Shown piece by piece: positions 24,966-32,888 of a stretch of DNA of 33,023 nucleotides. The first letter of the stretch is position 1. Each line of letters starts with the position of its first letter. Origin of the DNA: Bacilli bacterium (GTDB lineage Bacteria; Bacillota_I; Bacilli_A; RF39; UBA660); contig JAGBES010000028.1 of the NCBI GenBank assembly GCA_017936845.1, positions 1 through 33,023 of the forward strand. Direction: 5' to 3'. The position numbers and the translations under genes are program-made. The notes under the pieces are model-generated. The model made no database searches, was not told the origin of the DNA, and saw only the letters and a program-made list of their open reading frames with translations.

Positions 24966-25787
24966 CTAATATTCATCTAAAAAACTTTTATATTTTCCAT
25001 CCTGTTTTGTTCCTAAAACACAATTTAAATTAATATTATCCATACTTTTAAAAATATTATTTTCTATATCTTTATTAACTTTCTTTAAATTTTTTATTAA
25101 TTCTTTAATTTCCTTTCTTTTACTTGTTCCATCATTTATTAAAGAACAACCTTCTGTAAATCTACAAGCACAATTTATAAATGTTAAATCATTTGCCTTT
25201 TTAAATGCTATAATATCATCTTCTTTTACTAAATAAAGGGGTCTTATAAGCTCTATTCCTTCAAAATTATCACTATGTAATTTGGGCAACATAGTTTTTA
25301 TTTCTGAACCATAAAACATAGAAAGTAATGTTGTTTCTATAACATCATTAAAGTGATGTCCTAGTGCTATTTTATTACATCCTAATTCTTGAGCTTTACT
25401 ATATAAATATCCTCTTCTCATTCTAGCACATAAATAACAAGGACTTTTTGAATCTACATTTGCAACTACATCAAAAATATCACTTTTAAATATTTTAATT
25501 GGTATATTTAATATTTTAGCATTATCTATAATAAATTTAAGATTATAATCATTATATCCTGGATCCATTACTACATAATGGGCGTTAAATTTTACTTTTC
25601 CATGTCTTTGTAGTTCTTGGATACATTTTGCAAGTAAAAATGAATCTTTTCCTCCTGATATGCATACCATTATATTATCATTTTCATCTATTAGTTTATA
25701 TTCACTAACTGCTTTTACAAATTTACTCCATATTTCTTTACGAAATTTTTTTATAATAGATCTTTCTATTTCTTTATATTTTTCCAT
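24966..25787 (-). CDS. ttcA: TtcA-family tRNA 2-thiolation ATPase
   Basis: 273 residues. PP-loop SGGKDS at 44-49; CYLC (C117, C120) and a third cluster cysteine in the NCACRFTEGC region (C206, C208, C214) match the TtcA pattern in which cysteines hold an iron-sulfur cluster. LGHHFNDVIETTLL is the adenylation-site motif. TtcA converts cytidine 32 of some tRNAs to 2-thiocytidine. The gene overlaps the upstream cysteine desulfurase gene by 14 bases, consistent with a dedicated sulfur donor. Whether the target is C32 cannot be read from the sequence. Confidence 0.8.
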   Translation of the reverse strand: MEKYKEIERSIIKKFRKEIWSKFVKAVSEYKLIDENDNIMVCISGGKDSFLLAKCIQELQRHGKVKFNAHYVVMDPGYNDYNLKFIIDNAKILNIPIKIFKSDIFDVVANVDSKSPCYLCARMRRGYLYSKAQELGCNKIALGHHFNDVIETTLLSMFYGSEIKTMLPKLHSDNFEGIELIRPLYLVKEDDIIAFKKANDLTFINCACRFTEGCSLINDGTSKRKEIKELIKNLKKVNKDIENNIFKSMDNINLNCVLGTKQDGKYKSFLDEY

Positions 25788-26907
25788 TTATTTCACACTC
25801 TCTATATATTTTATCAAATGCTTCTAAAAATTCATCTACTTCTTGTTCTGTTGTTAAATGTGATAAACTTACTCTTACTGATGAAGATGACAAATTTTTA
25901 TCTTTTGTTAAAGCATATACTAATTTAGAAGGTGTATTTATAGGGCAACATGAAATTTTAGTAGAAACATATATTTGATAATTTTCTAATGCTTTTTGAA
26001 TGTCTAATGATTTTATTTTTTTTACACTAAAATTTATTATATAAGGTACTGAATTTCCCGTATTATTTATATATACATTTTTATATATTTTTAGCCTTTC
26101 TTTTATTTTATCACTTAATTCTTTTACATATTTATATCTTTCATCTAATTTATCTAATGATATAGATAATGCTTTATCTAAGGCTACTATATTAGCTACC
26201 TCTGGTGTTCCACTTCTAAATACAGTTGTTGATCTTCCACCATTAATTTGTGGTTTTAAACTTACATTATTTTTTTTAACTAGCATTCCAAAACCAGTTA
26301 AACCATAAAACTTATGTGGTGTTATTGTTATTAAATCAGCATCTTTATAATCTATATCAACTTTACCAATTGCCTGTGATGCATCCGTATGAAAAAAACA
26401 ATTAGAATATTTTTTTAATATTTTACCTATTTTTTCTATTGGTTGTTTAATTCCTATTTCACTATCTACTGAACAAATACTTACCAATATAGTATCATCT
26501 CTTATCATTTTTTCTAATGCTTCTATATCAACAAAACCATTTTTATCTATTGGTATTAATTCTACTTCAAATCCTTGTTCTTGCATAATAGTAGCAGATG
26601 CCACTATAGAATTATGTTCTAAACTACTTATTAATATATGTTTTCCATAGTTTTTATATCTTTCACAAATCCCTTTAATTGCTAAATTATTTGATTCACT
26701 AGCTCCACTTGTATATATAATTTCTTCTTTTAATATATGCAATTTATTAGCTATATTATTTGTACATTTATCAATTAATTCTTTAGCTTCTAATCCTAGT
26801 TTATGATTAGAATTAGGATTAGCAAAATATTTTCTTGTAGTATTAACAAATGTATCTATTACTTCTTCATCTACTTTTGAAGATGCTGCATAATCTAAAT
26901 AAACCAT
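25774..26907 (-). CDS. cysteine desulfurase (NifS/IscS-like, class V aminotransferase)
   Basis: 377 residues. PLP lysine K199 (TPHKFYG), H98 (LEHNS) and the D/Q pair of TDASQAIG identify a cysteine desulfurase. The mobile catalytic loop has two adjacent cysteines (ISCCPINTPS, C320/C321) instead of the usual single cysteine of SxACT loops. It removes sulfur from L-cysteine to give a persulfide for transfer. Overlap with ttcA suggests the tRNA thiolase is its acceptor. A consensus promoter and AGGAAGG ribosome binding site precede ATG 26907. Confidence 0.88.
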   Translation of the reverse strand: MVYLDYAASSKVDEEVIDTFVNTTRKYFANPNSNHKLGLEAKELIDKCTNNIANKLHILKEEIIYTSGASESNNLAIKGICERYKNYGKHILISSLEHNSIVASATIMQEQGFEVELIPIDKNGFVDIEALEKMIRDDTILVSICSVDSEIGIKQPIEKIGKILKKYSNCFFHTDASQAIGKVDIDYKDADLITITPHKFYGLTGFGMLVKKNNVSLKPQINGGRSTTVFRSGTPEVANIVALDKALSISLDKLDERYKYVKELSDKIKERLKIYKNVYINNTGNSVPYIINFSVKKIKSLDIQKALENYQIYVSTKISCCPINTPSKLVYALTKDKNLSSSSVRVSLSHLTTEQEVDEFLEAFDKIYRECEINGKI

Positions 26908-26930
26908 CTACATCAACCTTCCTATATTTT

Positions 26931-26959
26931 ATTATAAAAATAGTATTTATTTAAGTCAA
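26931..26959 (-). promoter_or_regulatory. consensus promoter of the desulfurase-ttcA operon
   Basis: TTGACT (26954-26959), 17-base spacer and TATAAT (26931-26936) on the minus strand, 24 bases before the start codon. Confidence 0.8.
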
Positions 26960-27228
26960 TATTATAAATAAATTTTTAATGTTTAAATTTAAATAATTAT
27001 TTACTTTTTCAAATTAAAATGTTAATAAAAATGAATATTTAGGTATTTTTTTATTGTTATAATCTATAATTACTATTCTTTCTAAAATAATTAATATATA
27101 ATAAATTGAAAATCAAATAAAAAAGTGCTAAAATATTTATGAAAGTAATGTATAACTAGTTTATATTAATTACTTAATTGTCTAAAATTTATATAAAAAA
27201 TTAGGCATTTTTTAGAAAGGAGTTAGAA
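26960..27228. other. divergent intergenic region
   Basis: About 270 AT-rich bases between the desulfurase promoter and the plus-strand membrane protein gene. It contains the plus-strand promoter at 27106-27134 and a GAAAGGAG ribosome binding site. I see no further ORF or structured RNA. Confidence 0.5.
27106..27134 (+). promoter_or_regulatory. promoter of the plus-strand membrane protein gene
   Basis: TTGAAA (27106-27111) and TAAAAT (27129-27134), 17-base spacer. The transcript would have a leader of about 90 bases. Confidence 0.6.
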
Positions 27229-27981
27229 GTGATTAAATCTCACGTTAAAAATATGAATACAATTATATCTTGGTTTTTCGTGCTATATTTTGGCATACTT
27301 TTTATAGAGCGTTTTCAAAGCATAATTCGTTCTTATATGGATTCAAAAGTAATCTTGTATGGAAATGGATTTAATGCCTATACATATACAATTTCATTTA
27401 TATCTTTAGGTGCTACAATAATACTTCTTATATTTTTTAACAATTCTTTTTGGCACTCATTGATTGATAACTCTATTATACCCAATTATTCTATGCTAGC
27501 AATTACAGCAGGTGTACTTTTAATATCTGGTATGGTACATACTGAACACACTATTGCCCCAATACAATTTATATCTTATGGAATGTTAATTGTTGCTATG
27601 ATTCTTAGAACTATACAAGCTTCGTCAGGAGCTGAAGTTCCATTTAAACTTTGGTATTCACTTATATTTTTAATCTCTTTTTCAATGGCAATACCTGTTA
27701 TGTATCATTCAAATATTGAACATGAAACATTATTCCATGTCATAGAAGCAATAGCATCTCTTATTTTGGTATTTTTCTTTACATACATGCTTCATCAAAT
27801 GTTTATTGGTCAAGGAAACAATTTACTTTATTGGATTCCAATTATAACAGCTATTATATTTGATGCAATAATTATTGCTATGAGATGGAAAGAAAGTGTT
27901 AATGTTTTTGTTCTTATATTCATTATTGCATCAACCATTCTTTTTATGGTAGGAAAAATTATTTTTGCAATATTAAAATAA
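27229..27981 (+). CDS. multi-pass membrane protein of unknown function
   Basis: 250 residues from GTG 27229, with AAAGGAG six bases upstream. About seven or eight hydrophobic segments fill the protein with only short loops. Conserved-looking polar features within membrane regions include GMVHTEHTIAP, MYHSNIEHETLFH and TYMLHQMF, a clustering of histidines and glutamates that might bind a metal or cofactor. I recognise no family. It is a single-gene unit with its own promoter and terminator, flanked by minus-strand genes. Confidence 0.75.
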   Translation: MIKSHVKNMNTIISWFFVLYFGILFIERFQSIIRSYMDSKVILYGNGFNAYTYTISFISLGATIILLIFFNNSFWHSLIDNSIIPNYSMLAITAGVLLISGMVHTEHTIAPIQFISYGMLIVAMILRTIQASSGAEVPFKLWYSLIFLISFSMAIPVMYHSNIEHETLFHVIEAIASLILVFFFTYMLHQMFIGQGNNLLYWIPIITAIIFDAIIIAMRWKESVNVFVLIFIIASTILFMVGKIIFAILK

Positions 27982-28003
27982 AGCTATTTATAAATAGTTT
28001 TTT
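27982..28003 (+). terminator. rho-independent terminator
   Basis: CTATTTATAAATAG (27984-27997), flanked by an extra G-T and A-T pair, is followed by six T residues directly after the stop codon of the plus-strand gene. Confidence 0.7.
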
Positions 28004-28050
28004 ATTTTGTAATTTCAACCAAAACATAGATATATTATTCAATTTTAATT

Positions 28051-28092
28051 AAAAAAAGAGTAAATAAATATTATTTTTCATTTACCCTCTTT
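28051..28092 (-). terminator. rho-independent terminator
   Basis: AGAGTAAAT and ATTTACcCTCT form an imperfect stem, followed by seven T residues on the minus strand. It overlaps the last codons of the small membrane protein gene. Confidence 0.65.
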
Positions 28093-28352
28093 TCTAAATA
28101 TATTTTTTTAAATTTTAATATTGCCATTATTAATAATAGAATACTAAATAATAATATTATTAATCCACCTACTATACTATTTTTTAAACAAATTATTCCT
28201 ATAAACATTAACCCAAATATTACTATAGCAAAGAATAGTATTATTATAGCTATAAGTGGATATCTAATAAATTTACTTATCTTTTTATTTTTACTTACTT
28301 CTAAACTTCCTTCTAAAACTAGGTCTATTACTAATTCTATCAAAAATTCCAT
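28071..28352 (-). CDS. small two-segment membrane protein
   Basis: 93 residues: an amphipathic N-terminus (FLIELVIDLVLEGSLEVSKNKKISKFIRYP), then two hydrophobic segments at about 33-55 and 59-80 and a basic tail. This pattern, with NKK...FIRYPL before the first segment, is common among short uncharacterised Firmicutes membrane proteins. No function can be assigned. AAAGGAG lies seven bases before ATG. Confidence 0.65.
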   Translation of the reverse strand: MEFLIELVIDLVLEGSLEVSKNKKISKFIRYPLIAIIILFFAIVIFGLMFIGIICLKNSIVGGLIILLFSILLLIMAILKFKKIYLEKRVNEK

Positions 28353-28382
28353 ACTACTTCTCCTTTATTTAGATGGTAACAA

Positions 28383-29255
28383 TTACTCTAAATCATATTT
28401 TTTTATACAAACAATTACACCATCTACATATTCACCAAATTTTTTCCATTTAGTTTCTTCTACTATTTTAAAGCCAATGCTTTCAAATACTTTTAATGTA
28501 TTTTTTCTATCTTTTTCAAAACTATCATATAATTCATCTATTCCATTTTTAAAAGCTTCCTTACATAATAATTTTAATCCTATTTTAGAATAGGCATTTT
28601 TTCTATATTTTCCTTCTATTACAATTCCACATTCATATCTATTATCATTTTTATTATAATGATAATTTACATATCCAATATATTCATCTAAATCTATATC
28701 TTTTATGTATGCAAAAAATCTATCTTTACTTTTTCTTTTTTCAAAATCATTTATCCATTTTGATTCAGGAAAGTCTATACAACCTGTATCATAATGATAG
28801 CCATCATAAGATACATCATATCCAGCATTGTAACTCATTGTATCTGGATCACTTAATAATCTTTGTTCATAATAGTATTCTTCTAATTTAGGTTCGACTA
28901 ATATTAAATTTTTATTATCATTTAATAATTTAATTTCTATACCAATTACTCCATATTTTTCTATATCTTCATCTTTATAATATTTTGACATATCATTTGG
29001 ATCAGGCATTTCATCTTCTTTATAACCTATAGCTGTTTTATCAAAATAATTATATAATTCATCAAATGTTTTAAATAAATGTAATTTAATAACTTCTACT
29101 TTGATTATTATATCTGTATTATCATTATCAAATTCAATAATGTCACCTACATTTATTTTTCTTCTTTTTTCATCATATAATCTCATTTCAATTGTCTTCG
29201 TACCATTTTTTATAGATTCAAACGGTCCATCCTGTAAATTCATTTTATATATCAC
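28383..29255 (-). CDS. ASCH domain-GNAT acetyltransferase fusion
   Basis: 290 residues from GTG 29255, with GGAGG seven bases upstream. Residues 1-110 are an ASCH domain (FESIKNGTKTIEMRLYDEKRRKINVGDIIEF... YGVIGIEI), an RNA-binding-like fold related to PUA. Residues about 115-290 resemble a GNAT acetyltransferase (FAYIKDIDLDEYIGYVNYHY, a YRKNAYSKIGLKLL acetyl-CoA loop and NTLKVFESIGFKIVEE). The acetyl-CoA motif is imperfect. The two domains in one chain suggest acetylation of an RNA or nucleotide-linked substrate, but this is inference. It follows the Nudix gene by 16 bases. Confidence 0.75.
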   Translation of the reverse strand: MIYKMNLQDGPFESIKNGTKTIEMRLYDEKRRKINVGDIIEFDNDNTDIIIKVEVIKLHLFKTFDELYNYFDKTAIGYKEDEMPDPNDMSKYYKDEDIEKYGVIGIEIKLLNDNKNLILVEPKLEEYYYEQRLLSDPDTMSYNAGYDVSYDGYHYDTGCIDFPESKWINDFEKRKSKDRFFAYIKDIDLDEYIGYVNYHYNKNDNRYECGIVIEGKYRKNAYSKIGLKLLCKEAFKNGIDELYDSFEKDRKNTLKVFESIGFKIVEETKWKKFGEYVDGVIVCIKKYDLE

Positions 29256-29271
29256 AGATACACCTCCAATA

Positions 29272-29670
29272 TTATAAATTATTTAATTTTGATTTTATAA
29301 AATCATCCATTAACCTACTATCTTTTTCTACCCATTTATAATCTGTATGTTCATTACTTAATACTATGTCAAGATTATCATTATCGCATTCTATTAAGAA
29401 ATCTAGTTCAATAACATGTATAATTTTATTATTTTTTTCTTTTACTTCATCACTATAATTAATGATTTTACTAGTATTGTTTGATAAATCAAATCCTATT
29501 TCTTCTTTTAATTCTCTTTTAAGTGCTTCTTCTATTAGTTCATTATTTTCTAAATTACCACCAGGAAATTCCCATGATCCTGGCATAAAATCATCATTAT
29601 CACTTCTCTTTATTATTAAAAATTTATTTTTATATTTTATAATACCTGTTACTATTATTTTACATTCCAT
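29272..29670 (-). CDS. Nudix hydrolase (MutT-like)
   Basis: 132 residues. The Nudix box is complete: GGNLENNELIEEALKREL followed by KEEIGF (about residues 37-60). WEFPGG before it and the N-terminal VTGIIKYKNKFLIIKRS fit MutT/8-oxo-dGTP-type enzymes, though substrate cannot be predicted. Closely followed by the ASCH-GNAT gene, probably one transcript. AAAGGAAG precedes ATG 29670. Confidence 0.85.
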   Translation of the reverse strand: MECKIIVTGIIKYKNKFLIIKRSDNDDFMPGSWEFPGGNLENNELIEEALKRELKEEIGFDLSNNTSKIINYSDEVKEKNNKIIHVIELDFLIECDNDNLDIVLSNEHTDYKWVEKDSRLMDDFIKSKLNNL

Positions 29671-29769
29671 TCTTATTTCTTCCTTTCTAATTTTTTTCTA
29701 TAATTTTATTTTATATCTCTTACTTTCTTTAAAAATTCAAAATACTTAGTTAAAATTTCTAAAATATTA
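29671..29769. other. short AT-rich gap
   Basis: Between the Nudix start and the GNAT remnant I see only AT-rich sequence and the Nudix ribosome binding site. No clear promoter. Confidence 0.4.
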
Positions 29770-29991
29770 TTAATCTATTTTCTTTATCATATCTAACATT
29801 TTTGAATGATATCCTTTTTTATTATAAAAATTAATTGTATTCTCTTTATAAGCAAAAAATTCGATATTTATATATTCAAAACCTACTGATTTAAAATATT
29901 CTTTCATTTTATTAATAATTTCTTTTCCTATACCTTTACATTTAATTTTATTAGTTCTTATTCTCTTAATTATTCTTTGTATATTCTCTAC
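29770..29991 (-). pseudogene. N-terminally truncated GNAT acetyltransferase remnant
   Basis: A minus-strand frame of 73 codons encodes the acetyl-CoA-binding loop and C-terminus of a GNAT enzyme: CKGIGKEIINKMKEYFKS, then FFAYKENTINFYNKKGYHSK, ending at TAA 29770-29772. There is no start codon, no N-terminal half and no ribosome binding site. The frame is cut off exactly where the BRO-N gene ends (stop at 29988), so the boundary is probably a deletion or insertion junction. Confidence 0.7.
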
Positions 29992-30842
29992 TTATTTTCT
30001 ATTAGTTTAGATTCATCTATATATTGATAATTTAATGCATTATTTTTGGTTACAACTGATTCTCCAAGTCTTGATTCAATATCTTTTCTAGTATTGTTAG
30101 CTACTTGTCCACCTTCTTTAGCAATTTTTCTATTTTCTTCTAAGCCAATTGGTCTATGTTTTTCAGCTAATTTTCTTGTTGTTAATTCACCTATATCTGC
30201 AAGTGCTACTTCTAACTCTGACATATTATCTCTTAATGATTCTTTTCTTAGACCTTTGTATTGTTTATATTCTTTAGCAGTCATTCCAGACCATTCTTTA
30301 TAAATATCATTAGTAAGAATTGCAAATTCAACTTCTTCAGTAACTCCTCCACTTTTCCATGTGTCAGTTAATTTTTTTCTATCTTGTATTCCTTTTATTC
30401 TTTTAATAATCCAATCTTCTTCATATCCTTTAGCACGATATATATCTATAGCTCTTTGTACTGTTATTGATGGGTCAAATACTTCATCAATTCTTTCTTT
30501 ACCTAATTTAGCTAACCATTGTTTTATTGGTTCTGCATTCTTACTTGGAATTGATTCAATAATTCTAAACATACCTTCTATATCAGTTACATCAGTATTG
30601 TAATATTTTCCATCTGATGCCTTTAATTTCAGTTGGTGACAATTTGTCACCGACTCATTTCCTTCTTCTCTTAACCTTTGCTTTAGTTTATTCCAATACT
30701 TTCTACCATCTTTACTTTCTGATATAATACTAACAATATCAACAACACTTATATAATACTTCTCATCATCTTTATCCCATACTGTTCTTATTGTTTCATT
30801 ATTAAATATTTTATTTATTAAATGCATTTTATCTTGATTCAC
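29988..30842 (-). CDS. BRO-N/DinD-like protein, antirepressor family
   Basis: 284 residues from GTG 30842, with GGAAGGATGG four bases upstream. The N-terminal domain (about 10-110, TIRTVWDKDDEKYYISVVDIVSIISESKDGRKYWNKLKQRL in parts, then SVTNCHQLKLKASDGK) is BRO-N, a DNA-binding domain of phage antirepressors. The C-terminal half (LADIGELTTRKLAEK, RKIAKEGGQVANNTRKDIE) resembles the end of DNA-damage-inducible DinD proteins. It lies 18 bases behind an XRE repressor gene, so the two likely form a small regulatory or phage-remnant module. A 17-bp palindrome sits inside the coding sequence (30635-30651). Confidence 0.75.
   Translation of the reverse strand: MNQDKMHLINKIFNNETIRTVWDKDDEKYYISVVDIVSIISESKDGRKYWNKLKQRLREEGNESVTNCHQLKLKASDGKYYNTDVTDIEGMFRIIESIPSKNAEPIKQWLAKLGKERIDEVFDPSITVQRAIDIYRAKGYEEDWIIKRIKGIQDRKKLTDTWKSGGVTEEVEFAILTNDIYKEWSGMTAKEYKQYKGLRKESLRDNMSELEVALADIGELTTRKLAEKHRPIGLEENRKIAKEGGQVANNTRKDIESRLGESVVTKNNALNYQYIDESKLIENK
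30635..30651. repeat. perfect inverted repeat inside the BRO-N gene
   Basis: GGTGACAA-T-TTGTCACC, with outer pairs extending to 30632/30654 apart from one mismatch. It encodes SVTNCHQ. It could be an internal operator or a by-product of a conserved protein motif. Confidence 0.5.
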
Positions 30843-30860
30843 AAAACCATCCTTCCTTAA

Positions 30861-31193
30861 TTATTTTTCTTTTGAATCTAAATATACTTTCATAATTGAT
30901 GTAAATAAATCTTCCTTTTGCATATTAGTCAACTCTTTACTTTCAAATAACAATTTTGCCTTTTCTATTAAATCTAAACATGAATCTGTTGTTTCTGTCA
31001 TAATAAAGTAAGACATATCCACTTTAAAGTATTCACATAGTTTTTCTAATTGTTTTACACTTAAATTTCTTCTTCCACTTTCTAAGTTAGAAATTTGTCC
31101 TCTACTAAGTTCTAATACTAAAGCTAAATCATCTTGCTTTAAACCTCTTCTCTTTCTTAATAATTTTACTTTTTCTCCTAATTCTGAATACAT
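30861..31193 (-). CDS. XRE-family HTH transcriptional regulator
   Basis: 110 residues. Residues 7-62 are a Cro/C1-type helix-turn-helix (LRKRRGLKQDDLALVLELS, then QISNLESGRRNLSVKQLEKL), followed by a helical tail of about 40 residues that may dimerise. AAGGTGAT precedes ATG 31193. A candidate operator lies between the -35 and -10 of its own promoter, suggesting autorepression. Paired with the BRO-N gene, it resembles a repressor/antirepressor unit. Confidence 0.88.
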   Translation of the reverse strand: MYSELGEKVKLLRKRRGLKQDDLALVLELSRGQISNLESGRRNLSVKQLEKLCEYFKVDMSYFIMTETTDSCLDLIEKAKLLFESKELTNMQKEDLFTSIMKVYLDSKEK

Positions 31194-31215
31194 ATTATAA
31201 TCACCTTCTGAATAA

Positions 31216-31244
31216 ATTATATCATTTGTGCTTCAAATAGTAAA
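31216..31244 (-). promoter_or_regulatory. XRE promoter with operator in the spacer
   Basis: TTTACT (31239-31244) and TATAAT (31216-31221), 17-base spacer, minus strand. The spacer holds ATTTG-N5-CAAAT (31224-31238), an inverted repeat placed to block polymerase. Confidence 0.6.
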
Positions 31245-31361
31245 TTATTTTGCGAAAAATTTTTATATTTTATTACATATTGTAATTTAAATTCACCTAA
31301 TTGAATTTATAACAAATTGATTTTTCATAATCTAAAGTATACTATTTACAATTTTAATACA

Positions 31362-31389
31362 AAGAAAAAAGAAAGCTTTTGCTCTCTTT
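31362..31389 (-). terminator. rho-independent terminator of the EAL gene
   Basis: A 9-bp stem with one G-U pair (31368-31376 with 31381-31389), TTTT-type loop, followed by a T-rich run on the minus strand. Confidence 0.7.
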
Positions 31390-31424
31390 AGAAATATTAT
31401 AAAATTCTATAAACATTTATTTTA

Positions 31425-32888
31425 TTACTTTTTATATTTTATATTTTCTAATCTTTTAACAAAATCTTTTTCTTCTAGTGGTTTATCAAAATAATAACCT
31501 TGTATTTTTTTACAACCATATTCTTTTAATATATCTAATTGTTTTTTTGATTCAACACCTTCTGCTATGACATCAATTTCTAGTTCTTTTAACATTGTTA
31601 TTATATTTCTAAGTATTATTAAATTTTTTTTATTATCTTTTTCTATACTATCAATTAAAGCTTTATCTATTTTTACTATATCGTAATTAAGATTTTTTAA
31701 TAATGTAATAGATGAATATCCTGAACCAAAATCATCCATTGATATAGAAATATTATTTTCTTGAAGAGTTTTTATAAATTTTTCCATTTTTGATATATCT
31801 TCAATATTTGTTAATTCTGTGAATTCTATTTCTATATATTTAGGATCTACATCAAATTCTCTTATTATTTTCATTATTTTTTTTACAGTATCACTATTAT
31901 TTAAATGTTTCATAGAAAAATTAACACTTACTTTTACAGGATCTAAACCTAATTTTTGCCATTCTTTTATATCTTTACATACTTTTATTAATACATAATA
32001 ATCTAAATCCATTATCATATTTTCTTTTTCTAATATTTCAATAAATTCTATAGGTAACACTAATTTACCATTTTTATTCCATCTTACAAGTGCTTCTGCT
32101 CCACATAATTCATTATTATCACAATTAACTTTTGGTTGATAATAATTAATTAATTCTTCATTTTTTAAAGCATCAGCTATTTCAGCCTTAATAGTTTTTT
32201 CATTTATCATTTTTTTATTTAATTCATCTGTATATTTAAAAATACTTATATTTTTTCTTTTTGCTACTGCATATGCTGTACTAGCAAGTTCTATAGAGTT
32301 ATTTGGTGACAAACATTTTGTGTTTTCATAATAACCTATTGTTGAATATAAATCTACATCGTTACCATTTAATTCAACAGTTATATGTTCTATTTTTTTT
32401 AAGTATTTTTTAAAATTATTCTTTTTTATTATGGATATAAAATTATCTCCTCCAGGTCTACATAAAGCCTCATCACCATCAATTATTGATAACAATTCTT
32501 CTGAATATTTTTTTAATATCTTATCAGCATCTCTTCTATCAAAAATAGTATTTATATATTTAAAGTTTTTTATATTACTAAAAATATAAATATATTCATT
32601 TACATTATTTATTTGATGAGTAAATTTATACAATCCTTCCATATTCAATAAATTTGTTAAAGAATCTTTATATCTAGTTTCTTCAATTATATTTTCAAAT
32701 CTTTTTTTACTAAAATATAAATGAAATAATGAAACTATAGAAAAAATAAATTCAATTTCTTCATCTTTAAATTGATATTCTTTTACCGGATATATTAATA
32801 TATTAGAACTTCCATTATTAGCAACTTCATTTTCTTTTATGATAAATTCATCTGAAAAATTATTATTAGAATAAACGATTAGTGAAGT
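31425..32888 (-). pseudogene. GGDEF-EAL c-di-GMP protein, 5' end cut by an insertion sequence
   Basis: About 487 codons remain. In order: a short GAF-like or helical linker, a GGDEF domain whose active site reads RPGGDNF (degenerate, so probably no cyclase activity), and an EAL domain with CGAEALVRW, NFSMKHL, EFTE, DDFGSGYSS, KIDKALID, EGVES and QGYYFDKPL all intact. It would hydrolyse c-di-GMP. The open frame continues upstream to 33008, but those 40 codons are antisense to the insertion-sequence end and transposase gene, so the true N-terminus is missing. A terminator at 31362-31389 follows. Whether a truncated active enzyme is still made is unknown. Confidence 0.8.
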
